Shown here: piece by piece, positions 1 to 8,723 of the stretch | How the letters are laid out: each line of letters opens with the position of its first letter | Position numbering within the stretch: the first letter of the stretch is position 1 | Origin: JAWKWA01 sp041397765 | GTDB lineage: Bacteria; Pseudomonadota; Alphaproteobacteria; Rhizobiales; Hyphomicrobiaceae | Length of the DNA stretch: 64,000 bases | Direction: 5' to 3' | Assembly (NCBI GenBank): GCA_041397765.1 | Contig: JAWKWA010000014.1 | Location: 1 to 64,000, forward strand | Notes under the pieces: generated by a model | What the model was told of the DNA's origin: nothing | Database searches by the model: none | Seen by the model: only the letters and a program-made list of their open reading frames with translations | Position numbers and translations under genes: made by a program

Positions 1-413
1 CATCGGCCATAGAGCCTAGTGGTTCGATTCCGACATTTGCATCCCGTTTCAGAACCCGTGAGAGCAAATGTCGGAATCATGAGAACCACTAGCAAGCTTA
101 TGATTCTAGTGGAGCTTTTGAATTTGACACTTGCGAACACACTTCGCAGCAACCGGGACACGAAGTGTCAAATTCGCTCCACTAGCCATGCGGCCGCGAC
201 CCTGTCCACGCGCTTGGGCGCGGAGCTGGCCTGCGGAGCGCGCTTCGCCTGGCGAACGGGCGGGACAGACTGCCGCCCATGCCGCACGGAAGCGTGCAGG
301 GGCTTGATCTTGCCGCGAAAGCCATGGTTCACGTTCAGGGGAAGAAGATCGAGATCGCCTTGTCCGTCCCGCGGGCGAAGAAGCCTTGCGAGGCGCAACC
401 GGAGGGAAGAGCC
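1..413. other. Non-coding stretch with repeat A and promoter of the dehydrogenase
   Basis: The first 185 bases are almost entirely composite repeat A, described separately. Bases 186-413 contain no convincing gene. They lead into the dehydrogenase start, with a GGAGGGAAGA Shine-Dalgarno region ending a few bases before ATG 414. Open frames crossing this stretch translate the palindrome and look like composition artefacts. Confidence 0.7.
16..185. repeat. Composite palindromic repeat, copy A (two hairpins)
   Basis: There are two adjacent hairpins. In hairpin 1, CTAGTGGTTC (16-25) pairs perfectly with GAACCACTAG (83-92), and GATTCCGACATTTGC (26-40) pairs with GCAAATGTCGGAATC (64-78). A 4-nt bulge (79-82) and a 23-nt loop remain. 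After a 13-nt spacer, hairpin 2 pairs CTAGTGGAGC (106-115) with GCTCCACTAG (176-185) and AATTTGACACTT (121-132) with AAGTGTCAAATT (163-174). Both hairpins begin CTAGTGG and end CCACTAG. The same structure recurs inverted at 36934-37102 and diverged at 50296. It behaves like a dispersed MITE/REP-type element; its mobiliser is not identified. Confidence 0.9.
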
Positions 414-2840
414 ATGTCCGAGCTGCCGAGCCATGCCCGCGTCGTGATCGTCGGAGGCGGCATCATCGGCGTCGGCCTTCTCTACCATCTGGCGCTCGAG
501 GGCTGGACCGACGTCGTGCTGTGCGAGAAGGGCGAGCTGACGTCGGGCTCGACATGGCATGCGGCCGGGCAGTGCCCGCATTTCAACGGCTCCTACTCGC
601 TGTCGAAGATCCATGTCTACGGCACCGAGCTCTATCCCAGGCTCGCCGAGCTGACCGGCCACGAAGTCTCCTGGCATGGCTGTGGCGGCATCCGCCTCGC
701 CGTGACGGACGAGGAAGTCGACTGGTTCAAGCGCGTGCACGCCATGTCGAAGATGATCGGCTACGAGGCCCATGTCATCGGCCCGGACGAGATCCGCGCG
801 CATCACCCCTTCCTCGAGACGTTCGGCGTCAAGGCCGGCTTCCTGACGGTCACCGACGGGCATGTGGCGCCGGCCGACGTGACGAACGCCATGGCCGCGG
901 GCGCACGCAAGCTCGGCGCGACGGTGTCGCGGCGCAACCGGGTGACCGGCATCGAGCATCTGGCGTCCGGCGAGTGGAAGGTGAAGACCGAGAAGGGCGA
1001 CATCGTCTGCCAGCATGTCGTCAATGCGGCCGGCTCCTATGCCGATGTGGTCGGCTCGTGGACCGGGCACAATGTGCCGATCGCCAACATGCTGCACCAC
1101 TACGTCATCACCGAGCCGGTGAAGGCGCTGATCGACATGGAAAAGGAGCTGCCGGTCGTCCGCGATCCCTATTCGCACTGCTATCTGCGCGAGGAGACGA
1201 ACGGCGTCCTGATCGGTCCCTACGAGACCGAGGGCGCGCATACCTGCTTCGACGACGGGCTGTCGTGGGACTTCGAATCCGAGCTCGTCGCGCCCGAGCT
1301 CGATCGGCTGACTCCCTGGCTCGAGCGGGCGACCGAGCGCTTTCCGCTGTTCGCCGAAGCCGGGCTCAAATCCGTCGTGTCGGGTGCGATAACGCATACG
1401 CCCGACGGCAATTTCCTGCTCGGGCCGGCCCCCGGCGCGCCCGGCTACTGGATGGCGGCGGGCGTGTCGATCGGCGTCTGCCAGGGCGGCGGCGCGGGCA
1501 AGTATCTCGCACAGTGGATGGTGCACGGGGCGGCCGAGATCAACATGGCCGAGTTCGATCCGCGGCGCTTCGGCAATTGGGCGACGCTCGACTACGCCAA
1601 GAAGACGTCGATCAACGACTACCAGCACATGTACACGGTGCTGCCGCCCGGCATGCAGCACGAGGTCGGCCGCGAGGTGCGCGTCTCCTCGCTCTATGAG
1701 CGGCTGAAGTCGGAAGGCGCGCTGTTCCAGCAGGTGGCAGGCTGGGAGCGTCCGCGCTGGTACGACAAGACCGGCAAGGGCGAGACCTACAGCTATCGCC
1801 GTTCGAACTGGGTCGGCGCGGTCGCCGAGGAGGTGAAGGCGGTACGCGAGCGCGTCGGCCTCATGGATCTCTCGACCTTCGCGAAATACGACATCAAGGG
1901 GCGCGATGCCCATGGCTTCCTCGACCGCGTGCTCGCCAACCGCATGCCGCGCAAGGATGGCGGCATCGTGCTCGCGCATCTCTTGACCGAGGGGGGGCGC
2001 ATCGAGAGCGAGATGACGGTGACGCGGCTCGCGCCCGATCACTTCTATGCCCTGTCGGGGGCGACGGCGCAGATGCACGATCTCAGCCTGCTCGAGAATG
2101 CCGTGAGGCCCGGCGAGGACGTCACCATCACCGACATCACCGAGGCCTACGGCACGCTGGTGCTCGCCGGTCCGCGAGCGCGCGAGGTGCTTGCCAAGGT
2201 GACCGAGGCCGACCTGTCGAATGCCGGTTTCCGCTGGCTGACCGGTCGCGAGATCGAGGTGGCCGGCGTGCCGACGCGGGCGCTGCGTGTCGGCTATGTG
2301 GGCGAGCTCGGCTGGGAGCTGCATGCGCCGATGAAGGATCTGCCGAAGCTGTTCGACGCGCTCGTCGCGGCCGGCAAGCCCTTCGACATGCGGCTGTTCG
2401 GTACCTATGCGATGAACTCGATGCGCATCGAGAAGGCCTATCGCGGCATGGGGGCGGAGCTGACCAACGAGATCTCGATGATCGAGGCGGACATGGAGCG
2501 GTTCGTCGCGCTCGACAAGGAGGAGTTCGTCGGCAGGGCGGCGACGCTCGCCTCCAAGCAGCAGGGCGCCCGCATCAGCCTCGTCTATCTGTCGGTCGAT
2601 GCCGAGGATGCCGACTGCCTCGGCGCCGAGCCGGTCTATCAGGGCGATCGGCTGGTCGGCGTCACGACATCGGGCGGGTTCGGCTTTGCTACCGGCAAGT
2701 CGCTCGCATTCGCCTATGTCGAGCCGGAGCTGACGGCGCCCGGCACGCCCTTCGAGATCGAGATCATCGACCGCCGCGTCACGGCACGGATCGAGGCCGA
2801 GCCGGTTTATGATCCAGAGAACAAGCGGTTGCGAGCGTGA
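414..2840 (+). CDS. FAD-dependent oxidoreductase/GcvT fusion (dimethylglycine or sarcosine dehydrogenase type)
   Basis: This 808-residue protein has the domain order of dimethylglycine/sarcosine dehydrogenases: an FAD-binding DAO domain (about 1-380), a middle linker, then a GcvT-like folate-binding domain (about 420-700) and a GcvT C-terminal barrel (about 715-800). The Rossmann motif GGGIIG is at residues 14-19. His49 in TSGSTWHAAG matches the residue that carries covalent flavin in this family. Family members oxidatively demethylate N-methylated glycines and pass the one-carbon unit to tetrahydrofolate. The exact substrate cannot be read from sequence. ATG 414 was chosen for its strong Shine-Dalgarno and because the motif then sits at the usual distance from the N-terminus. 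Confidence 0.93.
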   Translation: MSELPSHARVVIVGGGIIGVGLLYHLALEGWTDVVLCEKGELTSGSTWHAAGQCPHFNGSYSLSKIHVYGTELYPRLAELTGHEVSWHGCGGIRLAVTDEEVDWFKRVHAMSKMIGYEAHVIGPDEIRAHHPFLETFGVKAGFLTVTDGHVAPADVTNAMAAGARKLGATVSRRNRVTGIEHLASGEWKVKTEKGDIVCQHVVNAAGSYADVVGSWTGHNVPIANMLHHYVITEPVKALIDMEKELPVVRDPYSHCYLREETNGVLIGPYETEGAHTCFDDGLSWDFESELVAPELDRLTPWLERATERFPLFAEAGLKSVVSGAITHTPDGNFLLGPAPGAPGYWMAAGVSIGVCQGGGAGKYLAQWMVHGAAEINMAEFDPRRFGNWATLDYAKKTSINDYQHMYTVLPPGMQHEVGREVRVSSLYERLKSEGALFQQVAGWERPRWYDKTGKGETYSYRRSNWVGAVAEEVKAVRERVGLMDLSTFAKYDIKGRDAHGFLDRVLANRMPRKDGGIVLAHLLTEGGRIESEMTVTRLAPDHFYALSGATAQMHDLSLLENAVRPGEDVTITDITEAYGTLVLAGPRAREVLAKVTEADLSNAGFRWLTGREIEVAGVPTRALRVGYVGELGWELHAPMKDLPKLFDALVAAGKPFDMRLFGTYAMNSMRIEKAYRGMGAELTNEISMIEADMERFVALDKEEFVGRAATLASKQQGARISLVYLSVDAEDADCLGAEPVYQGDRLVGVTTSGGFGFATGKSLAFAYVEPELTAPGTPFEIEIIDRRVTARIEAEPVYDPENKRLRA

Positions 2841-2847
2841 GTTGCGG

Positions 2848-2875
2848 GCGGCCGGGCGTCGATGCGCCCGGTCGC
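2848..2875 (+). terminator. Hairpin terminator after the dehydrogenase
   Basis: The arms at 2848-2858 and 2865-2875 form an 11-bp GC-rich stem with one G-T pair and a 6-nt loop, 8 bases after the stop codon. There is no clear U-run, so efficiency is uncertain. It lies between convergent genes and could act on both. Confidence 0.5.
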
Positions 2876-2954
2876 CGCGACATGAGCCCGACCTGCCGAT
2901 GCTGCCGCTCGCGGTGGACGGCCTCGCGGTCGGATCGCTCGATTACGTCTCGTC

Positions 2955-3731
2955 TCAACGGTGCTTCATCAGGAACGCCTTCACCGGCTCGGCGACGCGG
3001 TCGGCCGCCTCCAGCATGATGGCGTGGCGCAGGCCCTTCAGGATCACCAGCTCGGAGTTCGGCATCGCCTTGGCGATCAGCTCGTTGAGGCGCGGCGGGC
3101 AGCCGCCATCGTGCTCGCCGGTGAGCACCAGCGAGGGCGCCTCCACCTCGTGGAGCCAGGGACCCATCTCGGTTCCGGCATAGATGTCGAACACCGACAG
3201 GAAAACGTCGGGATCGCAGTCGATCACCTGCTGCATGCGACGGGTGATGATGTCGGGACGCGCGGCGGCGAATTCCGGCGTGAACCAACGGTCCTTCAAG
3301 GTCTCGAGCACCTGCGGGATGCCCTTCTGGCGCATCGCCGCGACGACACCTTTCACGCGGGAGCTGTCCTCCTCGGTGCGGAAGGCCGCGGTCGACAGGA
3401 GGCCGAGCGAAATGACGCGATCGGGATGGGCGCGGGCATAGGCCGGGCCGATCTGGCCGCCGAGCGAATGGCCGATGAAATGCGCCCGCTCGATGCCGAG
3501 CTCGGCGCGGAGCGCCTCCAGATCGGCGACGAGATCCTCGAGCGTGTAGGGCGGTTTCGGCAGCGGCGAGCGCCCGTGTCCGCGCAGATCATAGGCGATG
3601 CAGCGGAAATCGTTGCGCAATGCCGCGACCACGCCGTCGAAGGAATGGCGCGAGGCACCGATGCCGTGGATCATGAAGAGCGGCGGTCCCTCGCCCTCGA
3701 CGGAGAAGGCGGAACGGATCGGTGTCGGCAT
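2955..3731 (-). CDS. Alpha/beta hydrolase (3-oxoadipate enol-lactonase-like)
   Basis: This 258-residue alpha/beta-fold hydrolase has a complete apparent triad: Ser89 in GHSLGG, Asp208 in GEHDGG and His236 in LRHAIM. The oxyanion-loop HG is at 22-23. It resembles PcaD-type enol-lactone hydrolases and related C-C or ester hydrolases. ATG 3731 has GAGGGAGCC just upstream; an ATG 90 bp further upstream would add a non-conserved tail. It is the last gene of a minus-strand set with the tautomerase and flavin oxidoreductase, which suggests the final hydrolysis in a ring or enol-lactone pathway. The substrate is inference. Confidence 0.9.
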   Translation of the reverse strand: MPTPIRSAFSVEGEGPPLFMIHGIGASRHSFDGVVAALRNDFRCIAYDLRGHGRSPLPKPPYTLEDLVADLEALRAELGIERAHFIGHSLGGQIGPAYARAHPDRVISLGLLSTAAFRTEEDSSRVKGVVAAMRQKGIPQVLETLKDRWFTPEFAAARPDIITRRMQQVIDCDPDVFLSVFDIYAGTEMGPWLHEVEAPSLVLTGEHDGGCPPRLNELIAKAMPNSELVILKGLRHAIMLEAADRVAEPVKAFLMKHR

Positions 3732-3836
3732 GGCTCCCTCCTCAGGTGTTTTTCTCATCATGGCGCATGACCGGCGGCCGGCTTCCTCGACCGGCCCGCT
3801 GTAGCGCCATTGCCGCATCAAATATCGTTCGAGGCT

Positions 3837-4046
3837 CTATCCCTTCTTCGCCGCGGCCGCCAGACGATCGCTGACGAGCTCGCCGGCGAAACCCCAATTG
3901 CCGGTGTCGACATCGCTGATCACGATGTGGATCTGCTCGGGCTTGCCGCCGCAGGTCCTGACGAAGGCCTCCGTCAGCTCCTTGACGAGCGCGCGCTTCT
4001 GCTCGGTGGTGCGGCCCGTGAACATCTCGACATGGATGACCGGCAT
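3837..4046 (-). CDS. 4-oxalocrotonate tautomerase family protein
   Basis: This 69-residue small tautomerase begins MPVIHVEMF, so Met removal exposes Pro1, the catalytic base of 4-oxalocrotonate tautomerases. Length and the hexamer-forming beta-alpha-beta layout fit the short (about 60-70 aa) subgroup. GAGAGGGAGCAAT precedes ATG 4046. The gene lies 65 bp after the flavin oxidoreductase and 105 bp before the alpha/beta hydrolase on the same strand, so co-transcription is likely. A role in isomerising an unsaturated keto acid is the natural reading but is not shown. Confidence 0.88.
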   Translation of the reverse strand: MPVIHVEMFTGRTTEQKRALVKELTEAFVRTCGGKPEQIHIVISDVDTGNWGFAGELVSDRLAAAAKKG

Positions 4047-4111
4047 ATTGCTCCCTCTCTTCTGCGAACTGCGGCGGCACAAGCGCCGCCGACCGCCTGC
4101 TCCGCCTCTCG

Positions 4112-5188
4112 TCACTCCGCGGCGATCCGGGGCCTGACGCCGGCGACATGCGGCATCACCTCGCGGGCGAAGCGCTCGATCGTCTCCAGATTCTCTTCCT
4201 GTGGCACGCCGACATTGGTGGAGAGGATGAGGTCGTCGATACCGAGCTCGGCATATTGGGCAAGGCGGTCGACCATCTCGGACGCGGTGCAGATGATGAG
4301 GTTCTCGTTGAGCTGCTCGATGGTGCGCGTGCCCTTCAGCTCCTCGATCTGGCCGTTCCTGACGATGCCGGGACCGGTGAAGACGTTGTCGAAGCGGTTG
4401 TAATAGGAGAAGGCGTGCTCGAGCAGGCGCCGGGCCTGGGCGTCGTCGCGGGCGCAGATGCAGACGCGCGACAGTGCGAGACGCAGATGCGCGCCCTTCT
4501 CGCCGAGCTCGGCCTTGCCGCGATGAAAGGCGCCGACCTGCTCCTTCATGGTCTCGAAGGTGGCATTGAGGGGCGTCGTCTGGATGTGGAAGCCGCGCTT
4601 CACGGAGGCGTAGATGGCCTCGGGCACGAGGGCTGCGATCATCATCTGCGGCATCGGCTTGGTCATCGGCCGCGGCATCACGGTGATCGGCTCGAACTGG
4701 TAGTATTTGCCGTTCCAGGACACCTCCTCGCGCGTCAAGAGGGCCATCAGCACGTCGAGCGATTCATCGAAGCGCTCACGAGAGGTCTCGATCGGCTTGC
4801 CCATGCGCGCCAGCTCGTAGGCGAAGGCGCCGCGGCCGACACCGAGGATCAGCCGGCCGTCGGTCAGGATATCGCACTCGACCACCTGCCCGGCGAAGAC
4901 GCGCATGTCGTGCAGCGGCAGAACGCTGACGCTGGTGACGATCTCGAGCCGCTCGGTATGGGCGGCGACCTTGACCGCGAGCTGCAGGGGATCGGGCACC
5001 AAGAGGATGTTGATGAGGTGATGCTCGGGGATTGTCACGCCCTTGTAGCCGAGCCGCTCGACGAGCTTCGCCTGCTCGACCATGTCGGCGTAGAGCCGCT
5101 TTCCGCCATAGCTTGGATCGGGATAGTAGGCGGAGAGGAAGTGGTTGAACTCCAAGGGGATGGCCTCCTTCGCTGGCGTCGAGGGCAT
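4112..5188 (-). CDS. LLM class flavin-dependent oxidoreductase (luciferase-like monooxygenase)
   Basis: This 358-residue protein belongs to the bacterial luciferase-like TIM-barrel family that uses reduced FMN or F420. Visible family features are EFNHFL near the start, the TIPEHHL segment, the GVGRGAFAYEL region that contacts flavin, and a C-terminal AELGIDDLILSTNVG helix-strand. It heads a three-gene minus-strand operon with a tautomerase and hydrolase, and is divergent from a LysR regulator 303 bp away. Oxidative attack on a catabolic substrate is inferred. ATG 5188 lacks an obvious Shine-Dalgarno, so the exact start is uncertain. Confidence 0.87.
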   Translation of the reverse strand: MPSTPAKEAIPLEFNHFLSAYYPDPSYGGKRLYADMVEQAKLVERLGYKGVTIPEHHLINILLVPDPLQLAVKVAAHTERLEIVTSVSVLPLHDMRVFAGQVVECDILTDGRLILGVGRGAFAYELARMGKPIETSRERFDESLDVLMALLTREEVSWNGKYYQFEPITVMPRPMTKPMPQMMIAALVPEAIYASVKRGFHIQTTPLNATFETMKEQVGAFHRGKAELGEKGAHLRLALSRVCICARDDAQARRLLEHAFSYYNRFDNVFTGPGIVRNGQIEELKGTRTIEQLNENLIICTASEMVDRLAQYAELGIDDLILSTNVGVPQEENLETIERFAREVMPHVAGVRPRIAAE

Positions 5189-5491
5189 TCGGCTCGTGAC
5201 GGTCGGTTCTTGATCGCGGCGGTCAGACCATCGCCCGGCCATGCGACCTCCCGGGCGATCCGGTCCTCTCGTTGCGGCAGAGGTGGCGGCCGGCGATGAG
5301 GAGTGTGGCCGCGCCGCCGACGAAATGACGCGGGAAGACTGCCATCGGGCAATCGTTTGGGAAAGCGAATGTTTTTGCAGTTCTAATTCGGAGAATTCGA
5401 TATTTGTTGGGCAGTCGGCAGTCGGCAGTCGGGCGGAGGGGTAGTGGGCCCGCGGGGCGTGAGGGCGTCGGGTGGGCGAGTGGAGGCGGAG
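5189..5491. other. Divergent promoter region of the flavin oxidoreductase operon and LysR gene
   Basis: The region has no gene. An AT-richer core (about 5345-5410) carries the candidate LysR site listed separately. It is followed by three tandem copies of the 7-mer GGCAGTC (5411-5431). GGAGGCGGAG just before 5492 is the LysR ribosome binding site. Confidence 0.6.
5381..5395. promoter_or_regulatory. Candidate LysR-type operator (TTC-N9-GAA)
   Basis: TTC at 5381-5383 and GAA at 5393-5395 form the dyad typical of LysR boxes (T-N11-A contained within). A perfect inverted repeat AATTC-GGA-GAATT at 5385-5397 overlaps it. It is about 100 bp upstream of the LysR start and about 190 bp from the divergent operon start. 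Assignment to this LysR protein is inference from position. Confidence 0.4.
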
Positions 5492-6367
5492 ATGAATGTC
5501 GAGGTGCTGCGGACCTTCCTCGAGGTCGTGGAGAGCGGCAGCCTGATCGCGGCGGCCGAGCGGCTGCACGTCACGCAATCGACCGTCACGGCGCGCATCA
5601 ATAGCCTGGAGGCGGAGGTCGGCCAGAAGCTGCTGCATCGCAACCGCTCGGGCGCGGCGCTCACTTCGGCCGGCTTCAAGTTCCAGCGCTATGCCGAGGT
5701 GATGGTGCAGATCTGGCGGCAGGCGCGCCTCGACGTGTCGCTGCCGAAAGGGTTCGTCGGCGTCTGCAATCTCGGCTTCGATCTCGATCTGTGGCGCGGG
5801 GTCGGGGCAGGTCTCGTCTCCGGCATCCGCCACCATGCGCCCGGTGTCGCGTTGGCGGCTTGGCCGGGCGAGCAGCGCATGCTCGACCGGTGGCTGGCGA
5901 CCGGGCTCATCGACGTGGCGCTATGCCATTCGCCGCAGGCGCGGGCGCCGCTCAGCGCGCGGGTGCTGTTCGACGACGAGCTGGTGCTCGTGAGGTCCGG
6001 TCGGGGGGCGGAGGGCAATGGCGACTATATCTATGTCGACCATGGCGACGAGTTCCGCCGTGCCCATGCCGTGGCCTTTCCGACCCGCGAGACGGCGGCG
6101 ATCACTTTCGGGGGATCGGACTGGGCGTTCGACCACCTGCTGGCGGCGGGGGGCTCGGGTTATCTGCCGGCGCGCTATCTGGGAGAGCCGCGGGCCGCCG
6201 GGCGGCTCGAGCGCGACGAGGCGGCGCCGGTGTTCACGCGGCGCGTCTATCTGGTCGAGAATGCGACGACGACACGAGCCTGGCCGTGGTGGGAGGCCGA
6301 GGTCGAGCGCTTGCGGGGCGTGCTGATGGGCGGTGACGGGCCACAGCGCGGGGCGGGGCGCGCGTAG
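5492..6367 (+). CDS. LysR family transcriptional regulator
   Basis: This 291-residue protein has a winged HTH in residues 1-60 (LRTFLEVVESGSLIAAAERL, then the recognition-helix segment HVTQSTVTARI) and a C-terminal effector-binding region. ATG 5492 directly follows GGAGGCGGAG. It is transcribed divergently from the flavin oxidoreductase-tautomerase-hydrolase operon, the classical arrangement for a LysR activator of a catabolic operon. The effector-binding half is Trp/Gly-rich near the C-terminus and does not reveal the ligand. Confidence 0.92.
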   Translation: MNVEVLRTFLEVVESGSLIAAAERLHVTQSTVTARINSLEAEVGQKLLHRNRSGAALTSAGFKFQRYAEVMVQIWRQARLDVSLPKGFVGVCNLGFDLDLWRGVGAGLVSGIRHHAPGVALAAWPGEQRMLDRWLATGLIDVALCHSPQARAPLSARVLFDDELVLVRSGRGAEGNGDYIYVDHGDEFRRAHAVAFPTRETAAITFGGSDWAFDHLLAAGGSGYLPARYLGEPRAAGRLERDEAAPVFTRRVYLVENATTTRAWPWWEAEVERLRGVLMGGDGPQRGAGRA

Positions 6368-6507
6368 CATCGAACCTGGGCGTTCGCCCGAGCCAATGGA
6401 AGCGCTCGAGCGCACCCTGGGAGCGCGCTCGGCATGCTGTCGCGCAGCCTCAGATCGCGTCAGCAGTCACACGGGCTGCCGGCCGGGCGAGGCCAGGCGG
6501 TGGGCGG

Positions 6508-7353
6508 TTACTGATTGATGCCGCGCAGACGGTCGCTGCGGCGTCTGACGAGCTCGGCGCCGACCAGCAGCACCGTCGAGAAGATGATCAGCACGGTGGC
6601 GGCTGCGGTGATGGTCGGGCTGATGAGCTCGCGGATGCCGGAGAACATCTGCTTGGGCAGCGTGCGCTGCTCAGGGCTAGAGATGAAGAGGGCCACCACC
6701 ACCTCGTCGAAGGATGTGACGAAGGCGAAAAGGCCGCCGGAAATGACGCCCGGCAGGATCAGCGGCAGGATCACCTTGCGGAAGACCATGGTGGGCGGCG
6801 CCCCGAGGCTCGCACCGGCGCGGCTCAGCGTCCAGTCGAAGCCGGTCAGCGTCGACGTCACGGTGATGACGACGAAGGGCGTCGCGAGCACGGTGTGCGC
6901 GAGGATGAGGCCGAGCAGCGTGCCGATCATCGAGACATTGGTGTAGTAGCCGAGCCGACCATAGGCGAGGAAAATGGCGACGGCGGTGATGATCACCGGC
7001 ACGATCATCGGCAGGATGAGCGTGGCGAGGATGAAGGGCCGCGCCGGGATGTTGCGGCGGGAAAGGCCGAGCGCGGCGAGCGTACCGAGAATGGTGGCGA
7101 GGATCGTCGTCGAGAAGGCGACGATGACGCTGACCTTCACCGCCGACATCCAGCGCTCGGAACCGAAGAAATCCTGGTACCAGCGCAGCGACAGGCCCGG
7201 CATCGGATAGCTGAAATAGGGTTCCGCATTGAACGACAGCGGCATGATCACCAGGATCGGCGCGATCAGGAAGAGGAAGATCAGGCCGGTGAAGCCGAGC
7301 GTGATCCAGTAGAGGATCCGCTCCATCGTGGTGGCGTAGGACGGCAGCTTCAT
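6508..7353 (-). CDS. ABC transporter permease (PotC-type, polyamine-like uptake family)
   Basis: This 281-residue inner-membrane permease has six predicted hydrophobic segments and an EAA-type cytoplasmic loop (SRAGASLGAPPTMVFRKV ... LPG, about 180-205) that docks on the ATPase. It is the second permease of the operon and starts 8 bp after the first one ends, so translation is probably coupled. Sequence type matches the spermidine/putrescine group of family-1 binding-protein systems. Among such systems the actual substrate is often another amine or compatible solute. Confidence 0.92.
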   Translation of the reverse strand: MKLPSYATTMERILYWITLGFTGLIFLFLIAPILVIMPLSFNAEPYFSYPMPGLSLRWYQDFFGSERWMSAVKVSVIVAFSTTILATILGTLAALGLSRRNIPARPFILATLILPMIVPVIITAVAIFLAYGRLGYYTNVSMIGTLLGLILAHTVLATPFVVITVTSTLTGFDWTLSRAGASLGAPPTMVFRKVILPLILPGVISGGLFAFVTSFDEVVVALFISSPEQRTLPKQMFSGIRELISPTITAAATVLIIFSTVLLVGAELVRRRSDRLRGINQ

Positions 7354-7360
7354 CGTGCGA

Positions 7361-8629
7361 TCACCCGAGCTTCACTTTGTCGATGCCGACGAGCCTGTTG
7401 TAGACGACGAACAACAGCAGCGTGGCGGAGAGCAGGATGGTGCCGAGCGCGCAGGCCTTGCCCCAATTGTTCTCGCGATTGATGGATTCCGCGATGATGC
7501 CCGACACCATCTGATCCGACGGGCCGCCGACGAGGGCCGGGGTGATGTAGTAGCCGAGGCAGAGGATGAAGGTGAGGAGGCAGCCGGCACCGATGCCCGG
7601 CAGAGTGAGCGGCAGATAGACCTTCCAGAAGGAATAGATCGGTCCCCCGCCGAGCGAGCGTGCCGCGCGCATATAGGACGGCGAGATACCCTTCATGACC
7701 GAGTAGATCGGCAGCAGCGTGAAGGGCAGCTGGATATGCGTCATGGCGATGATGGTGCCGAAGCGGCTGAAGATCAGCGGCAGAGGCTGGTCGGCAAGCC
7801 CGGCGAATTGCAGGGCGTTGTTGATGGCGCCATTGTCCTGCAGCAGCACGAACCAGGCGGTCGTGCGCACCAGCAAGGAAGTCCAGAACGGCAGCAGCAC
7901 CAGGATCATCAGGAGATTGGCGACCTTCGGCGGCGTGTTGGCCAGCACATAGGCGACGGGAAAGCCGAGCAGCAGCGTCAGCAAGGTCACGGTGATGCTG
8001 ATGTACATGGTGCGGGCGAGAATGTCGCGATAGACGCGCCGATTCTCCGGCACCTGCTCGATGTTGCCATCGATGTCGCGCTGCAGATCGAGCATGCCGA
8101 GCAGGTAGAAGGCATTGATGGCCGGTGCCGCCTGATGCAGCTTGGCCCAGGTCGCGAGCTCACCCCAGACCTTGTCGGAGGCGATGAGCTGGTCCTTGTA
8201 GGGCGGGCCGACGATCTTGCTCGCCTTGTTGATGCTGGCGATGATCTTGGAGCGGATGCCGCTGATCTCGTAATTCATCCGCTTGCCGACGAGTGCGGCG
8301 GTGCCGCGCTCGCGGATGCCGGCGAAATCCTCGATCAAGGCCTGATAGGTCGCCTCGGGCGGGAGATCCTTGCCGTCCCAGCCTTGCAGTGCCTCGACGG
8401 TCCTTGGCAGGTTGTCCCTGATGTCGGGATCATAGACGGCATTCGTCAGCATCATCACGATGGGCACGACGAAGGCGATGACGATGAAGAAGAACAGCGG
8501 TGCCACCAGCACCAGCGCGCGCAGATTGCCGAGCCGCTCCGCCCGCGCGAGCCGGCGCTTGAGGACAGCACCGTCGACGACCTGTGCGCCCTTGTAGGGC
8601 ATGGCGGCATGGGGCTCTGCAAGGGACAT
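7361..8629 (-). CDS. ABC transporter permease (PotB-type) with long periplasmic insertion
   Basis: This 422-residue permease is about 120-140 residues longer than ordinary PotB proteins. The excess lies between the first hydrophobic segment (about 37-62) and the second (about 213-233), a polar stretch that should lie in the periplasm. The EAA loop reads MRAARSLGGGPIYSFWKVYL. It pairs with the shorter permease downstream and the binding protein upstream. The insertion may touch the binding protein; that is inference. Confidence 0.92.
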   Translation of the reverse strand: MSLAEPHAAMPYKGAQVVDGAVLKRRLARAERLGNLRALVLVAPLFFFIVIAFVVPIVMMLTNAVYDPDIRDNLPRTVEALQGWDGKDLPPEATYQALIEDFAGIRERGTAALVGKRMNYEISGIRSKIIASINKASKIVGPPYKDQLIASDKVWGELATWAKLHQAAPAINAFYLLGMLDLQRDIDGNIEQVPENRRVYRDILARTMYISITVTLLTLLLGFPVAYVLANTPPKVANLLMILVLLPFWTSLLVRTTAWFVLLQDNGAINNALQFAGLADQPLPLIFSRFGTIIAMTHIQLPFTLLPIYSVMKGISPSYMRAARSLGGGPIYSFWKVYLPLTLPGIGAGCLLTFILCLGYYITPALVGGPSDQMVSGIIAESINRENNWGKACALGTILLSATLLLFVVYNRLVGIDKVKLG

Positions 8630-8723
8630 GTTTCGCGCCTCGGTCGCAGCCGTCTCGGCGGCCTGTTCGACCTCTTCAGGGACCGGTCTGGCGGACTGAA
8701 GGCTCCGCCGCGGGAAGCCAAGC

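Noticed and set aside
19..447. Small protein across repeat A, with a similar translation from repeat B
   Set aside because: The similarity follows from the shared palindromic DNA. The sequence has no ribosome binding site and the frame is not maintained outside the repeat.
168..2324. Long minus-strand open frame of 718 codons opposite the dehydrogenase
   Set aside because: It is antisense to a clear family protein, His/Arg/Asp-rich, without motifs, and arises from GC-rich third positions.
5411..5431. Three GGCAGTC repeats as a regulatory array
   Set aside because: They are too short and too close to simple-sequence slippage to support a claim.
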